NCBI RefSeq assembly: GCF_000344155.1
Contig: NZ_BAOQ01000012.1
Coordinates: 62,001 to 126,000 of the forward strand
Length of the DNA stretch: 64,000 bases
Direction: 5' to 3'
Source of the DNA: Gordonia paraffinivorans NBRC 108238
GTDB lineage: Bacteria > Actinomycetota > Actinomycetes > Mycobacteriales > Mycobacteriaceae
The number at the start of each line of letters is the position of its first letter. Position 1 is the stretch's first letter. Shown in pieces: positions 34,778 through 45,662 of this stretch. Under the pieces are notes generated by a model, which did not search any database, had not been told where the DNA came from, and worked only from the letters and a program-made list of their open reading frames with translations. The translations under genes were made by a program, and so were the position numbers.

Positions 34778-35640
34778 TCGCCGTCCATCTGGACGTCGAT
34801 GGGCGTCTCCGCGACGAACCGGACCTCGTCGACGTCGTCCTCGCGGTAGAGGTGGCCGGCCTTCGGATCTGCTTGTGCCAGAAGGCGAGTCGCCAGCGGG
34901 AGATTGCGGAGCACGCCGGTCGAGGTGGACACGAAGACGCCGAGGCCGGTGTCGAAGCCGGTGCTCGGGTTGGTGCGGATCTCGCGCGGCCCCAGGTAGG
35001 TCCACGGACTCGTGTTGGAGACGAAGCCGAAGCGCGCGCCGGTGATCCGGTCGTGGCCGGGGATCTCGACGTCGAACGTCGCCGCACTCCCGGCGTGGCG
35101 GAGGAAGCTGCTGACCGTCGTCCAGAGATACCGGGCGGGGGTGGCCGCCTTGCCGGCGTGGCGCTTGTCCTCCATCGCGTGCACCACGACCGCGTCGATG
35201 CCCATGCCGGCGTTGAAGAGGAACCATCGGTCGTCGGTGTGGCCGAGCCCGATCCGGCGGGTATGGCCGGCGTCGAGGAGGTCGATGATCTGCTGCGTCG
35301 CCAAGAGGGGGTCGGGGTCGATGCCGAGGGTTCGCGCGAACACGTTGGCGCTCCCGCCCGGGATCACCCCGAGCGCGGGGCGGGCGGTGGACGGGTCCGA
35401 CGTCCCCGGGGGATCGAGCAACCCGTTGGTCGCCTCGTTCACCGACCCGTCGCCGCCGTGGACGACCACCGCGTCGAATCCCTCGGCCGCTGCCCGGGCC
35501 GCGAGCTCGAAGGCGTGGCCGCGGTGCGTGGTGAGCTCGACGTCGAGGTCGAAGTGCGCGCCGAGGGTGTGGACGAGGGCGTCACGCCCCGCCGGACTGG
35601 TCGCGGTGGCGAACGGGTTGACGATGAGCATGACGCGCAC
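34696..35640 (-). CDS. Diacylglycerol/sphingosine kinase-family lipid kinase
   Basis: This 314-residue DagK-fold protein has the nucleotide site VVVHGGDGSVNEATNGLL and GVIPGGSANVFARTLG, with VMLIVNPFA at the start. It phosphorylates diacylglycerol or a related lipid alcohol with ATP at the membrane. GTG 35640 was taken as the start; ATG 35631 is possible. The position next to whiB1 matches Rv3218 in M. tuberculosis. Confidence 0.88.
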   Translation of the reverse strand: MRVMLIVNPFATATSPAGRDALVHTLGAHFDLDVELTTHRGHAFELAARAAAEGFDAVVVHGGDGSVNEATNGLLDPPGTSDPSTARPALGVIPGGSANVFARTLGIDPDPLLATQQIIDLLDAGHTRRIGLGHTDDRWFLFNAGMGIDAVVVHAMEDKRHAGKAATPARYLWTTVSSFLRHAGSAATFDVEIPGHDRITGARFGFVSNTSPWTYLGPREIRTNPSTGFDTGLGVFVSTSTGVLRNLPLATRLLAQADPKAGHLYREDDVDEVRFVAETPIDVQMDGDYIGAFRDIRFRHRRDALTVIAPADAR

Positions 35641-35747
35641 GACTCCCGAGGATATGGGTTGACAAAACGCCGGTGTCACCCGCCCACCGCGAGTCCGGGC
35701 GGGCGTGCGCCGCGGGGAGTGCCGATCGCGGCCGGACCGGCACCCAA

Positions 35748-35753
35748 TACCCT
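35748..35753 (+). promoter_or_regulatory. Candidate leaderless promoter -10
   Basis: TACCCT, seven bases, GTG 35761. Confidence 0.45.
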
Positions 35754-35760
35754 GGGTCGG

Positions 35761-36225
35761 GTGAGCACGGAGAAGGATCGCCGGAAGAAGGACGAGACCG
35801 CCCCGGAACATTCCCCGGTGGCGTCGTCCGTGGATCCGGCCCCGCCGAGGCAGATCAAGATCGCCGGCGCGGTGACCTCCGTCCAGGGCCTCATCGGCGT
35901 CATCGTGGCGATCGTCCTGGTGATCCGCGCACTCGCCGGCCACGAGGAGACCGCCATCAGCGGATACGGCACGGCGGCCTGGTTCGGCATCATCTTCGGC
36001 GGCGTGCTCGTCGGCGGCATCGCGCTGTGGGCCGGGCGGCGCTGGGGGCGCTCGATCGCGCTGGTGGCGCAGATCCTGCTGCTGCCGGTCGCGTACTACC
36101 TCTACACCAGCGGGATCACCGTCGTCGCGGTGCCGATGGCGCTCGTCTCCGCTACGGTGCTCGTCATGCTCTTCAGTGGCCCGTCCGTCCGCTGGCTCGC
36201 CGGTGATTCCGACCCGGATCTCTGA
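35761..36225 (+). CDS. Integral membrane protein, conserved in mycobacteria (Rv3217c-like)
   Basis: This 154-residue protein has a charged, Pro-rich N-terminal tail of about 40 residues and then four hydrophobic segments (roughly 42-60, 72-92, 100-118 and 120-140) separated by an Arg-rich loop (AGRRWGRS). No enzymatic motif. Its place next to the lipid kinase and ParA genes fits Rv3217c by synteny; the function is unknown. Confidence 0.72.
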   Translation: MSTEKDRRKKDETAPEHSPVASSVDPAPPRQIKIAGAVTSVQGLIGVIVAIVLVIRALAGHEETAISGYGTAAWFGIIFGGVLVGGIALWAGRRWGRSIALVAQILLLPVAYYLYTSGITVVAVPMALVSATVLVMLFSGPSVRWLAGDSDPDL

Positions 36226-36295
36226 CGCGTCCGAGTTGACCCGCTCGTAACGGACACGGTCGTCTGTCGAGGGGCGATCGTGGAGCGGTCACCCG

Positions 36296-36301
36296 TACAG
36301 T
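36296..36301 (+). promoter_or_regulatory. Candidate leaderless promoter -10 for the ParA-family gene
   Basis: TACAGT, seven bases, ATG 36309. Confidence 0.5.
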
Positions 36302-36308
36302 AGGGCGC

Positions 36309-37112
36309 ATGACGCGCATCCTCGCGATTGCCAACCAGAAGGGTGGGGTCGCCAAGACCACCACGGTGGAGTCCCTCGGAGCAGCGCTCGCCGACCTCGA
36401 CGTGTCGGTGCTCGTCGTCGATCTGGACCCGCAGGGGTGTCTCACCTTCTCGCTGGGGCACGATCCAGACCAGCTGGAGACCTCGGTCCACGACGTGCTG
36501 CTGGGCGACGAGGAGATCACCGACGTCCTGCTCGACACCGAGGACAAGGTGACCCTGCTGCCGGCGACGATCGACCTCGCCGGGGCGGAGGCCCTGCTCC
36601 TCATGCGACCCGGCCGCGAATACGCGCTCAAGCGGGCCCTCGCCGAGGTCGCGGAGGACTTCGACGTCATCCTCGTCGACTGCCCGCCGTCGCTGGGCGT
36701 GCTCACGCTCAACGGGCTGACCGCGGCCGACGAGGTGATCGTGCCCTTGCAGTGTGAGACCCTCGCACACCGCGGTGTCGGCCAGTTGCTGCGCACGGTG
36801 CGCGAGGTCCAGCAGATCACCAACCCGAACCTGAAGATGCTCGGCGCGGTGGCGACGCTCTTCGACGCCCGCACCACGCACAGCCGCGACGTGCTCTCCG
36901 ACGTCTCCGACCGGTACGACCTGCCGGTCCTCGATCCGCCGATCCCGCGCACGGTGCGGTTCGCGGAGGCCTCCGCATCCGGATCGTCGGTGATGCGCGG
37001 CCGCAAGAACAAGGGCGCCACCGCCTACCGTGCGCTCGCCGAGAACCTCTGGAAGCACTGGGACGCGGGCGAGGATGTGCGCACCTACGATCTGACGGCC
37101 CAGCAGTCCTGA
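36309..37112 (+). CDS. ParA-family ATPase (Rv3213c-like)
   Basis: This 267-residue Soj/ParA-like ATPase has Walker A KGGVAKTT (an Ala replaces the usual Gly), Walker A' VLVVDLDPQG and Walker B ILVDCPPSLG. No parB is next to it, so it is distinct from the oriC-linked segregation locus; conserved at this position in mycobacteria (Rv3213c). Cargo unknown. Confidence 0.88.
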   Translation: MTRILAIANQKGGVAKTTTVESLGAALADLDVSVLVVDLDPQGCLTFSLGHDPDQLETSVHDVLLGDEEITDVLLDTEDKVTLLPATIDLAGAEALLLMRPGREYALKRALAEVAEDFDVILVDCPPSLGVLTLNGLTAADEVIVPLQCETLAHRGVGQLLRTVREVQQITNPNLKMLGAVATLFDARTTHSRDVLSDVSDRYDLPVLDPPIPRTVRFAEASASGSSVMRGRKNKGATAYRALAENLWKHWDAGEDVRTYDLTAQQS

Positions 37113-37175
37113 CCGGTCGGCGGTGCCGACGCCGCGAGACCCGTCCGGTGCCGCGGCCCCGAGGAGCGCCGGCGC

Positions 37176-38450
37176 TCAGGCCGGCCCGAACGCCTCGACG
37201 GTCCGTCCACGCTGCTCGACGACGGTGTCGCCGACGACCTTCAGGCTCACGACGCCGTCCGGGGGAGAACTGCGCTGCAGGGGGATCGACCGCACCTCGC
37301 GGCCGGTGGCCACGTCGCGCACGCTGATGCCCGCCACGCTGGGGAGCAGGAGTTGCCCGGCCATCACCTGACCCGGCCCGAGCGCGCCGGGGACCTGGTA
37401 GATCGGCCGCAGGCTCTGTGCGTCGAGCACGACCGTCGCCTTGCCGGTCCAGTACGTCACGACGCCGTCGCTCTCGATGGGCACGCTGTTCGCCGGTGGG
37501 GAGGCGTCGCCGGCCACCGTGTTGGTGCCCACCGCCACCGCGTCGGTGTCGAAGCGGCGGATCGCCGGGCCGCTGTCGTCACCGAACGACGGGGGTTCGG
37601 CCGGGTTCACCCCGCCGTCGTAGACGGCGATGCCCGACGACGACATCGCGATCAGCACCGGGGGCGGGCCGTTCACGTCGCCGGTGATGAGTGAGGAGCC
37701 GTACTCGCGGACCCGTTCCTCGTCGTCGAGGACGGCGCCGAGGACGGTCAGCCGGTAACCGGGGTCGCCCGCGCAGTGCTCGACGACCGCCAGGCGATCA
37801 CCGCTGATCGCGGCCGAGAACAACCGGCAGTCCTGCCGCCGCGGATCGTCCTCGGGGCGCACCCGTGCCACGACGCGCCCGTATTCGATGCCGCGCACGA
37901 GGTTCGATCCCCAGGTCTCCAGGCGCTGCGGACCGCGGGCCACGACGTAGCCGTGGTCGCTGACGAGACGCAGTTCCTCGTCGGCGTCGCTCGTGCGGGC
38001 GCCTCGGCGCGCGCCGGTGGCCGCGTCGAGCGCGGTGACCTCCGAGCAGCCCCGCGAGTTGCGGTACACCGCGAGCACGGTGTCGGCGCTCGACGTCCAG
38101 GCGGTGTCCACCGCGCAGAGATCCAGATCCCGCGAGTACGACCAGACCTCGTCCCCGGTGCGCGGATCGCGCCCGACGACCGTGCCGCGGTCACCGGTGA
38201 CCACGAGCGCCTTTCCGACCGCCGGTGCGACGGTCGCGTCCGACCCGGCGCTCCACCGGGCCGCGAAGCGCTCGGGGACCGCGGTGGCCGAGACGACCGG
38301 AGGCGGCTCGGAGGCGGCCTGGGTGCTCTGGGTGGCGCGAACCGGGCTGACGATCCAGGCGATCAGACAGAGCACGGCGACGGCCACGACGATGATCGCG
38401 GTGATCACCAGGTCGATGGGCCGTCGCCGCTCGGGTCGGACGCGTGCCAC
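37176..38450 (-). CDS. Membrane-anchored PQQ-like beta-propeller protein (Rv3212-like)
   Basis: This 424-residue protein has an N-terminal basic stretch, a signal-anchor (about 13-35) and an extracytoplasmic domain with PQQ-like repeat units (VTGDRGTVVGRDPRTGDEVWSY; VLAVYRNSRGCSEVTALDAATG; VVLDAQSLRPIYQVPG). The likely role is a protein-binding platform outside the membrane; no catalytic site is visible. Its GTG start is 12 bp after the stop of the DEAD-box helicase, so it is in the helicase operon, as in M. tuberculosis. Confidence 0.8.
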   Translation of the reverse strand: MARVRPERRRPIDLVITAIIVVAVAVLCLIAWIVSPVRATQSTQAASEPPPVVSATAVPERFAARWSAGSDATVAPAVGKALVVTGDRGTVVGRDPRTGDEVWSYSRDLDLCAVDTAWTSSADTVLAVYRNSRGCSEVTALDAATGARRGARTSDADEELRLVSDHGYVVARGPQRLETWGSNLVRGIEYGRVVARVRPEDDPRRQDCRLFSAAISGDRLAVVEHCAGDPGYRLTVLGAVLDDEERVREYGSSLITGDVNGPPPVLIAMSSSGIAVYDGGVNPAEPPSFGDDSGPAIRRFDTDAVAVGTNTVAGDASPPANSVPIESDGVVTYWTGKATVVLDAQSLRPIYQVPGALGPGQVMAGQLLLPSVAGISVRDVATGREVRSIPLQRSSPPDGVVSLKVVGDTVVEQRGRTVEAFGPA

Positions 38451-38462
38451 GCGCGGGCTGGG

Positions 38463-40121
38463 CTACTCGGCGGCTGCCGAGGCGGACTGTGCGGCCACCG
38501 GGGTCGCGTCGCCGCCGGAGCCGCCCTGCTCGCCCGCCGGCTTGCGGCCGCCGCGACGACGGCGACGACGGCGCGGCTTGGTGCCGCCCTCGCCACCGGA
38601 CTCGGCGCCGTCGGCCTCGCTCTTCGCACCGGCCTTCTCCGCCTTCTCCGTCTTCTCCGCCTTCTCGGGCTTGTCGGTGCCGTGGGCGGCCTCGGTGCCG
38701 GCGGACTCGCCGGACCTGGCGTCGGCGTCGACCGGCCGGCCGCCGCGGGTGCGACGCCGCGTGCGGTTGGAGCGCTTGCGGGGAGCGCGCTCCTCGCGGG
38801 ACTCGCGCACCTCGCTCGGGTCGCGCTCGGGCTTGGGGGCCACGACTCGGCCGGTGGCCGACTCGGGGATGTTCAGGTCCGCGCGCAGGTGCTCGGAGGT
38901 CGAGTAGGTCTCCACCGGCTCGGGCATGCCCAGGCCGAGGGCCTTGTCGATCAGCTCCCAGCGGTGCAGCTCGTCCCAGTCGACGAGCGTGACCGCGATG
39001 CCGGTGCGCCCGGCGCGACCGGTACGGCCGATCCGGTGCACGTAGGTCTTCTCGTCCTCCGGGCACTGGTAGTTGATGACGTGGGTGACGTCGTCGATGT
39101 CGATGCCGCGCGCCGCGACGTCGGTGGCGACCAGCACGTCGATGCTGCCGTCGCGGAACTTCTTGAGGGCCTTCTCACGCGCGACCTGGCCGAGGTCGCC
39201 GTGGACCGCGCCCACCTTGAACCCGCGCTCGGCGAGGTCGTCGGCGACCTTCTGCGCGGTGCGCTTGGTGCGCGTGAAGATCATCGTCGCGCCGCGGCCC
39301 TCGGCCTGCAGGATGCGGGCCACGAGCTCGGCCTTGTCGAGGGCGTGCGCGCGGTAGGCGAACTGGGTGGTGCGGTCGTGCACCGCCGAGTCGTTGGCGT
39401 TCTCCGCCCGGATGTGGGTCGGGCGGTGCAGGAACGTGCGGGCCAGCGTGACGATCGGGCCCGGCATGGTCGCCGAGAACAGCATCGTCTGGCGCGGCGT
39501 CGGCAGGGCGGCCATGATCCGCTCGATGTCCGGCAGGAAGCCGAGGTCGAGCATCTCGTCGGCCTCGTCGAGCACGAGGATCGCCACCTTGCCGAGGACC
39601 AGGTGGCCCTGCTGGGCGAGGTCGAGGAGGCGGCCCGGGGTGCCGACGACGACGTCGACGCCGGACTGCAGCTCGGCGATCTGCGACTCGTAGGGGCGCC
39701 CGCCGTAGATCGAGGTGATCTTCAGCATGCGGTTGGTGCCGTCGGCCAGGGTGACGTCGGTCTTGCGGGCGGCGATCTCGAGATCGCTGGTGACCTGGAT
39801 GCACAGCTCGCGGGTGGGGACGATGACCAGCGCCCGCGGGGTGTTGTCCAGCGGGCGGATGCCCGACGCCTCGGCGTTGGCCAGGCGGTGGAGCAGCGGG
39901 ATGCCGAAGCCGTAGGTCTTGCCCATGCCGGTGCGGGCCTGACCGATGAGGTCGTCGCCCTGCAGGGCGAGGGGGAGGGTGAGCTCCTGGATCGCGAAGG
40001 TCTGGGTCTTGCCGTCGTCGGCGAGGGCCGAGACGATACGCTCGTCGACGCCGAGCTCGGCGAACGTGGGGGCGGTGTGGGTGTCGTCGACGATGGTCGT
40101 CTGCACGGACGAATCGGTCAT
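38463..40121 (-). CDS. rhlE: DEAD-box RNA helicase, RhlE type
   Basis: This 552-residue helicase has all core motifs: ARTGMGKT (I), PTREL (Ia), TPGRLLDL (Ib), VLDEADEML (II, DEAD), SAT (III), VATDVAARGID (V) and HRIGRTGRAG (VI). After the core at about residue 415 comes a low-complexity tail with Lys/Glu and Arg/Gly blocks (RRRRRRRGGRK), likely RNA-binding. These helicases unwind structured RNA in ribosome assembly or mRNA decay. Homologue of Rv3211. A 310-bp upstream region separates it from the divergent ferritin-like gene. Confidence 0.92.
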   Translation of the reverse strand: MTDSSVQTTIVDDTHTAPTFAELGVDERIVSALADDGKTQTFAIQELTLPLALQGDDLIGQARTGMGKTYGFGIPLLHRLANAEASGIRPLDNTPRALVIVPTRELCIQVTSDLEIAARKTDVTLADGTNRMLKITSIYGGRPYESQIAELQSGVDVVVGTPGRLLDLAQQGHLVLGKVAILVLDEADEMLDLGFLPDIERIMAALPTPRQTMLFSATMPGPIVTLARTFLHRPTHIRAENANDSAVHDRTTQFAYRAHALDKAELVARILQAEGRGATMIFTRTKRTAQKVADDLAERGFKVGAVHGDLGQVAREKALKKFRDGSIDVLVATDVAARGIDIDDVTHVINYQCPEDEKTYVHRIGRTGRAGRTGIAVTLVDWDELHRWELIDKALGLGMPEPVETYSTSEHLRADLNIPESATGRVVAPKPERDPSEVRESREERAPRKRSNRTRRRTRGGRPVDADARSGESAGTEAAHGTDKPEKAEKTEKAEKAGAKSEADGAESGGEGGTKPRRRRRRRGGRKPAGEQGGSGGDATPVAAQSASAAAE

Positions 40122-40432
40122 GTGCGGTTGTTGCCTTTCTGGCCAGTCTCTTGCGCGCACGGTTGGTTCCTGCGCGCACGAGGAAAGCTCGAAAGTGCGC
40201 GCGCAATGTCGTAGTGGCACCGGGGATTCGGCCGGGGTGTCGCGACACGGACTCGTTGTTCCCGCGACATTCGCGAGTGGTCTCCATCACATCCACACGG
40301 CCGCATCCACACGCTCGCTCCGGCGAACACGTGGGATCACGTGGCTACGCGGGCAGGCGCCGGGGGGTCCCGTCGGAGTGCACCGACACCGAGTGTACTT
40401 GGTATGCCGAGAACGGCCGCTACCATCACCTC
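40122..40432. other. Intergenic region upstream of the RNA helicase and ferritin-like genes
   Basis: 311 bases between divergent genes. On the minus side it probably holds a long 5' leader for the helicase, common for cold-induced helicases; I see no clear hairpin set or RNA gene. The plus-strand end carries the TACCAT promoter at 40421. Confidence 0.5.
40421..40426 (+). promoter_or_regulatory. Candidate leaderless promoter -10 for the ferritin-like gene
   Basis: TACCAT with TTGGTA 16 bases upstream as -35, then six bases and ATG 40433. The best-formed of the leaderless promoters here. Confidence 0.6.
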
Positions 40433-41125
40433 ATGGCGCCTGCATCCGACCCCTCTGAACAGAACCCGGTAGTCGCGATCGAGAACCAGGATCGAGCGGT
40501 CGGGAAGCTGTTCGCGGTGCTGCTCGCCGGCGAGTTCTCGGCCTTCCACCGGCTCATCGAGGAGTCCGCGATGGCCCCCGACGTGCCGAGCAAGATCGCC
40601 ATCGCGCGCATGGCGGCCTCGGAGGTCGAGCACTTCGACCGGCTCGCCGAACGCGTCGAGGCGATGACCGGGCTCACCGCGGCCGAGGCCGTGGAGCGCT
40701 ACCGCTCCGTGTTCGACCAGTACCACCGCGCGACCACCCCCAAGACCTGGTACGAGGCCCTCGTCAAGGCCTATGTCGGCGACGGCCTCGCGGCCGACTT
40801 CTACGTCGAACTCGCCGACACCCTCCCCACCGACTCCCGCTCGGTGGTGGCCGAGGTCATGGCCGAGACCGCCAACTCGCAGTTCGCGCGCGAGCAGGTC
40901 CGTTCCGCCGTCGAGCGGGACCCGTCGCTGAAGTCGCCCCTGGTGCTCTGGGGCCGGCGCCTGCTGGGTGAGGCGATCACCCACGCACAGTGGGTGCTCG
41001 CCGCCGAGGAGGAGGTCACCGACCTGCTCTTCTCCGGGGCGTCGTCGCTGTCGGGCATCGCGACCTTCTTCGACGCGGTGGCCGTCAAGCACGCCGAGCG
41101 CATGGCCGACCTCGGACTCGCCTGA
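40433..41125 (+). CDS. Ferritin-like fold protein (Rv3210c-like)
   Basis: This 230-residue all-helical protein has possible di-iron ligands in helices: GEFSAFHRLIEESAM, ASEVEHFDRLAERV (E-x2-H), and late KHAERMADLG. It is assigned to the ferritin-like group (MiaE-related hydroxylase fold) conserved in actinobacteria. A hydroxylase or storage role is not established. The ATG was chosen from the leaderless promoter pattern. Confidence 0.75.
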   Translation: MAPASDPSEQNPVVAIENQDRAVGKLFAVLLAGEFSAFHRLIEESAMAPDVPSKIAIARMAASEVEHFDRLAERVEAMTGLTAAEAVERYRSVFDQYHRATTPKTWYEALVKAYVGDGLAADFYVELADTLPTDSRSVVAEVMAETANSQFAREQVRSAVERDPSLKSPLVLWGRRLLGEAITHAQWVLAAEEEVTDLLFSGASSLSGIATFFDAVAVKHAERMADLGLA

Positions 41126-41248
41126 CCTGCTCCGCCCGCGCGAGGACCCTCGGCGCTTTTCGCTGACAGCGGAGCCGGTGAGTGCCACCCGGTCGGCTGG
41201 ACTAGCCTTGTGCGGCAAGCGTTGTTCCAGACTCGAGGAGGGCCGCAC

Positions 41249-41479
41249 ATGGCCGTGGAAGTGAAGATCGGCATCACCGAGAGCCCGCGGGAGCTGATTG
41301 TCGCGACGCCGCTGACCAGCGACGAGGCCTACAACGAGGTCGAGGCCGCACTCGCCGGCAGCAAGGAGCTGCTCACCCTGGTCGACGAGCGGGGCGCCCG
41401 CTACATCGTCCCGGTGACCAAGATCGCCTACGTCGAGGTCGGAGCCGCGGAGAACCGCCGCGTCGGATTCGGTTCCTGA
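41249..41479 (+). CDS. DUF3107 protein (Rv3208A/TB9.4-like)
   Basis: This 76-residue protein (VEVKIGITESPRELIV...) of the DUF3107 family, a small alpha/beta protein of actinobacteria, was seen as a culture-abundant antigen in M. tuberculosis. It has strong GAGGAGG seven bases before the ATG. Function unknown. Followed by a very long hairpin. Confidence 0.88.
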   Translation: MAVEVKIGITESPRELIVATPLTSDEAYNEVEAALAGSKELLTLVDERGARYIVPVTKIAYVEVGAAENRRVGFGS

Positions 41480-41515
41480 CGCGCCGGCGGCCCGCCGACG
41501 GCCGCCGCCCGACGA

Positions 41516-41583
41516 CACACGACGAGGGCCCTGCACCCATCCGGTGAGCGATCACCGATCGGGTGCAGGGCCCTCGTCGTGTG
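41516..41583. terminator. Long bidirectional hairpin terminator
   Basis: Perfect 23-bp inverted repeat (41516-41538 with 41561-41583), containing an inner stem CGGTGA/TCACCG. It lies between the convergent DUF3107 and tetR genes; no U-tract. Confidence 0.8.
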
Positions 41584-41599
41584 CTTGGCTGGGTGCGGT

Positions 41600-43393
<1,794 letters not shown>

Positions 43394-43478
43394 GAACGCG
43401 CGCCGGTCCGGGAATGCGCGCCGCGTCGGGGTGGTTGACCCAGTCGTCACGTGTACAACCATTTTCTGGAGGCGTCAG

Positions 43479-44672
43479 GTGTCACAAGGTCCGGTGACCG
43501 GTTCGCTGCCACCGCTGGTGGAGCCCGCGGCGGAGCTGAGCAATGAAGAGGTGGCCCGCTACAGCCGTCACCTGATCATCCCGGACGTCGGGATGGACGG
43601 GCAGAAGCGGCTCAAGAACGCCAAGGTGCTGGTCATCGGCGCCGGCGGACTCGGCTCGCCGACGCTGCTGTACCTCGCCGCGGCGGGTGTGGGCACCATC
43701 GGCATCGTCGAGTTCGACATCGTCGACGAGTCGAACCTGCAGCGCCAGGTCATCCACGGGCAGTCCGACATCGGACGCCCGAAGGCAGAGAGCGCGCGGG
43801 ACTCCATCCTCGAGATCAACCCGTTCGTCACGGTGAACATCCACGACCAGCGCCTCGAACCGGAAGGCGCGGTCGAGCTGTTCTCGCAGTACGACCTGAT
43901 CCTCGACGGCACCGACAACTTCGCGACCCGCTACCTCGTCAACGACTCCGCGGTGCTCGCGCACAAGCCCTACGTCTGGGGCTCGATCTACCGCTTCGAG
44001 GGGCAGGCGTCGGTGTTCTGGGAGGACGCGCCGGACGGCCGCGGCATCAACTACCGCGACCTCTACCCGCAGGCGCCGCCGCCCGGCATGGTGCCGTCGT
44101 GCGCGGAGGGCGGCGTGCTCGGCATCCTCTGCGCGTCGATCGGCTCGATCATGGGCACCGAGGCCATCAAGCTCATCTGCGGCATCGGCGAGCCGCTGCT
44201 GGGCCGCCTGATGGTCTACGACGCCCTCGACATGACCTACCGGACGATCCGGATCCGCAAGGACCCCGACCGCGAGCGCATCACCGAGCTCATCGACTAC
44301 GACGATTTCTGCGGCGTCGTCTCCAACGAGGCCGCCGAGGCCGCGGCGGGGTCGACGATCACCGCCGTCGAACTCAAGGAGAAGATCGACGCGGGGGAGA
44401 AGCTGGCCCTGATCGACGTGCGCGAACCCGTCGAGTGGGACATCGTCCACATCGACGGCGCGACACTCGTCCCCAAGGGCGAGATCCTCTCCGGCGAGGG
44501 TCTGGCGAAGATCCCGCACGACCGTCCGACGGTCCTGTACTGCAAGACCGGGGTGCGGTCCGCGGAGGCGCTCGCGGCTCTCAAGCGCGCCGGTTTCGCC
44601 GACGCGACCCACTTGCAGGGCGGGGTCACGGCCTGGGCGAATCAGGTGGACAAGACCCTTCCCGTCTACTGA
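43479..44672 (+). CDS. moeZ: Adenylyltransferase/sulfurtransferase MoeZ
   Basis: This 397-residue two-domain protein has an N-terminal E1-like adenylation domain (VIGAGGLGSPTLLYLAAAG, DGTDNFATRYLVND, PSCAEGGVLGIL) and a C-terminal rhodanese domain with the active loop CKTGVR. It activates sulfur-carrier proteins (MoaD, CysO, ThiS-like) as thiocarboxylates for molybdopterin, cysteine and other sulfur metabolites. GTG 43479 follows GGAGG at six bases. Confidence 0.93.
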   Translation: MSQGPVTGSLPPLVEPAAELSNEEVARYSRHLIIPDVGMDGQKRLKNAKVLVIGAGGLGSPTLLYLAAAGVGTIGIVEFDIVDESNLQRQVIHGQSDIGRPKAESARDSILEINPFVTVNIHDQRLEPEGAVELFSQYDLILDGTDNFATRYLVNDSAVLAHKPYVWGSIYRFEGQASVFWEDAPDGRGINYRDLYPQAPPPGMVPSCAEGGVLGILCASIGSIMGTEAIKLICGIGEPLLGRLMVYDALDMTYRTIRIRKDPDRERITELIDYDDFCGVVSNEAAEAAAGSTITAVELKEKIDAGEKLALIDVREPVEWDIVHIDGATLVPKGEILSGEGLAKIPHDRPTVLYCKTGVRSAEALAALKRAGFADATHLQGGVTAWANQVDKTLPVY

Positions 44673-44725
44673 GGCGATTCGCGCGCGACACCGCGTGCCT
44701 CGTCCACTCGCCGCCGGGCGCTCGC

Positions 44726-44731
44726 TAATCT
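44726..44731 (+). promoter_or_regulatory. Candidate leaderless promoter -10
   Basis: TAATCT, six bases, GTG 44738. Confidence 0.5.
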
Positions 44732-44737
44732 GGCCTG

Positions 44738-45592
44738 GTGAATACCGTCGAGCCGCCCGTACATGTGCTGAACACGTTCGGGCTCACCGCGCATCCACCT
44801 GTCGCCCTCGGCGACTCCTGGATCGGTGGGTGGCGCGTCGGTGAGGTCGTGCTGTCGCTGGTGCCCGATCACGCCCGTGCCGCCTGGTCGGCCTCGGTGC
44901 GCGAGACGCTGTACGTCGAGGGCCTGCGCATCGCGCGCCCGTTCCGCGCCACCGACGGCCGCTACGTCGTGTCCGGGTGGCGGGCCGACACCTACATCGC
45001 CGGCAACCCCGAGCCCCGCCACGACGAGGTCGTCCTCGTCGCCGACCGCCTGCACGAGGCCCTCGCCTCGCTCGAGCGCCCGCGATTCCTGCTGCAGCCG
45101 CCGGCCCCGCCGCACACCGATGTCGACGTCTTCACCGCCGCCGACCGCGCCGCGTGGGAGGACGTGCCGTTGCGGTCGGCGCGGGCGGCGGGGATGGCCG
45201 AACCGACCTCGCCGGACGGCGTGCAGAGCGTCGAGATGCTCAAGACGCTCGCGAAGCTGCGCAAGCCGGTGGACCTGCCCTCCCAGGTGGTCCACGGAGA
45301 CCTGTTCGGCACCGTGCTGTTCGCCGGTGCCGCGGCGCCGGGCATCACCGACATCGTCCCGTACTGGCGGCCTGCCCCGTGGGCGGCGGCGGTCGCGGTG
45401 GTCGACGCCCTCGCGTGGGGCGGCGCCGACGCCGAACTCATCGACCGCTGGTCCGATCAGCCGGAGTGGCCGCAGATGATGCTGCGGGCGACCATGTTCC
45501 GGCTGGCCGTCCACGCCCTGCACCCGCGCTCGACCTCGGGGGCGCTACCCGGTCTGCAGCGCGTGGTCGAGCTGGTGCGTCTACTCGTATAA
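44738..45592 (+). CDS. TIGR02569-family actinobacterial protein (Rv3205c-like)
   Basis: This 284-residue protein has a kinase-like (aminoglycoside phosphotransferase-type) layout: a VVHGDLFGTVLFAG element resembling the Brenner catalytic HGD motif, and ITDIVPYWRPAPWAAAVAVVDALAWGG resembling the following DFD region. It belongs to the conserved family next to moeZ in mycobacteria. Activity is untested, and the missing classical Asn makes kinase function doubtful. Confidence 0.75.
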   Translation: MNTVEPPVHVLNTFGLTAHPPVALGDSWIGGWRVGEVVLSLVPDHARAAWSASVRETLYVEGLRIARPFRATDGRYVVSGWRADTYIAGNPEPRHDEVVLVADRLHEALASLERPRFLLQPPAPPHTDVDVFTAADRAAWEDVPLRSARAAGMAEPTSPDGVQSVEMLKTLAKLRKPVDLPSQVVHGDLFGTVLFAGAAAPGITDIVPYWRPAPWAAAVAVVDALAWGGADAELIDRWSDQPEWPQMMLRATMFRLAVHALHPRSTSGALPGLQRVVELVRLLV

Positions 45593-45593
45593 T
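45588..45593 (+). promoter_or_regulatory. Candidate promoter -10 for the nitrate cluster
   Basis: A perfect TATAAT at the very end of the preceding gene; transcription from about 45600 would give a narK leader of roughly 237 bases. The -35 is poor, which suggests an activator. Confidence 0.4.
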
Positions 45594-45622
45594 CCCAGCT
45601 CACAGCGGGTATTTCGGGTTCG

Positions 45623-45636
45623 TGTGAGTTCTCACA
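45623..45636. promoter_or_regulatory. Palindrome TGTGAG-TT-CTCACA in the narK leader
   Basis: Perfect 14-bp palindrome. It resembles a Crp/Fnr-family half-site pair but with N4 spacing, so it is not a canonical Crp site. Confidence 0.45.
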
Positions 45637-45662
45637 GGGCCCGCGTGGCGAAGTGAGGACAA

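Noticed and set aside
45623-45636. Canonical Crp site before narK
   Set aside because: Spacing between TGTGA and TCACA is four bases, not six.
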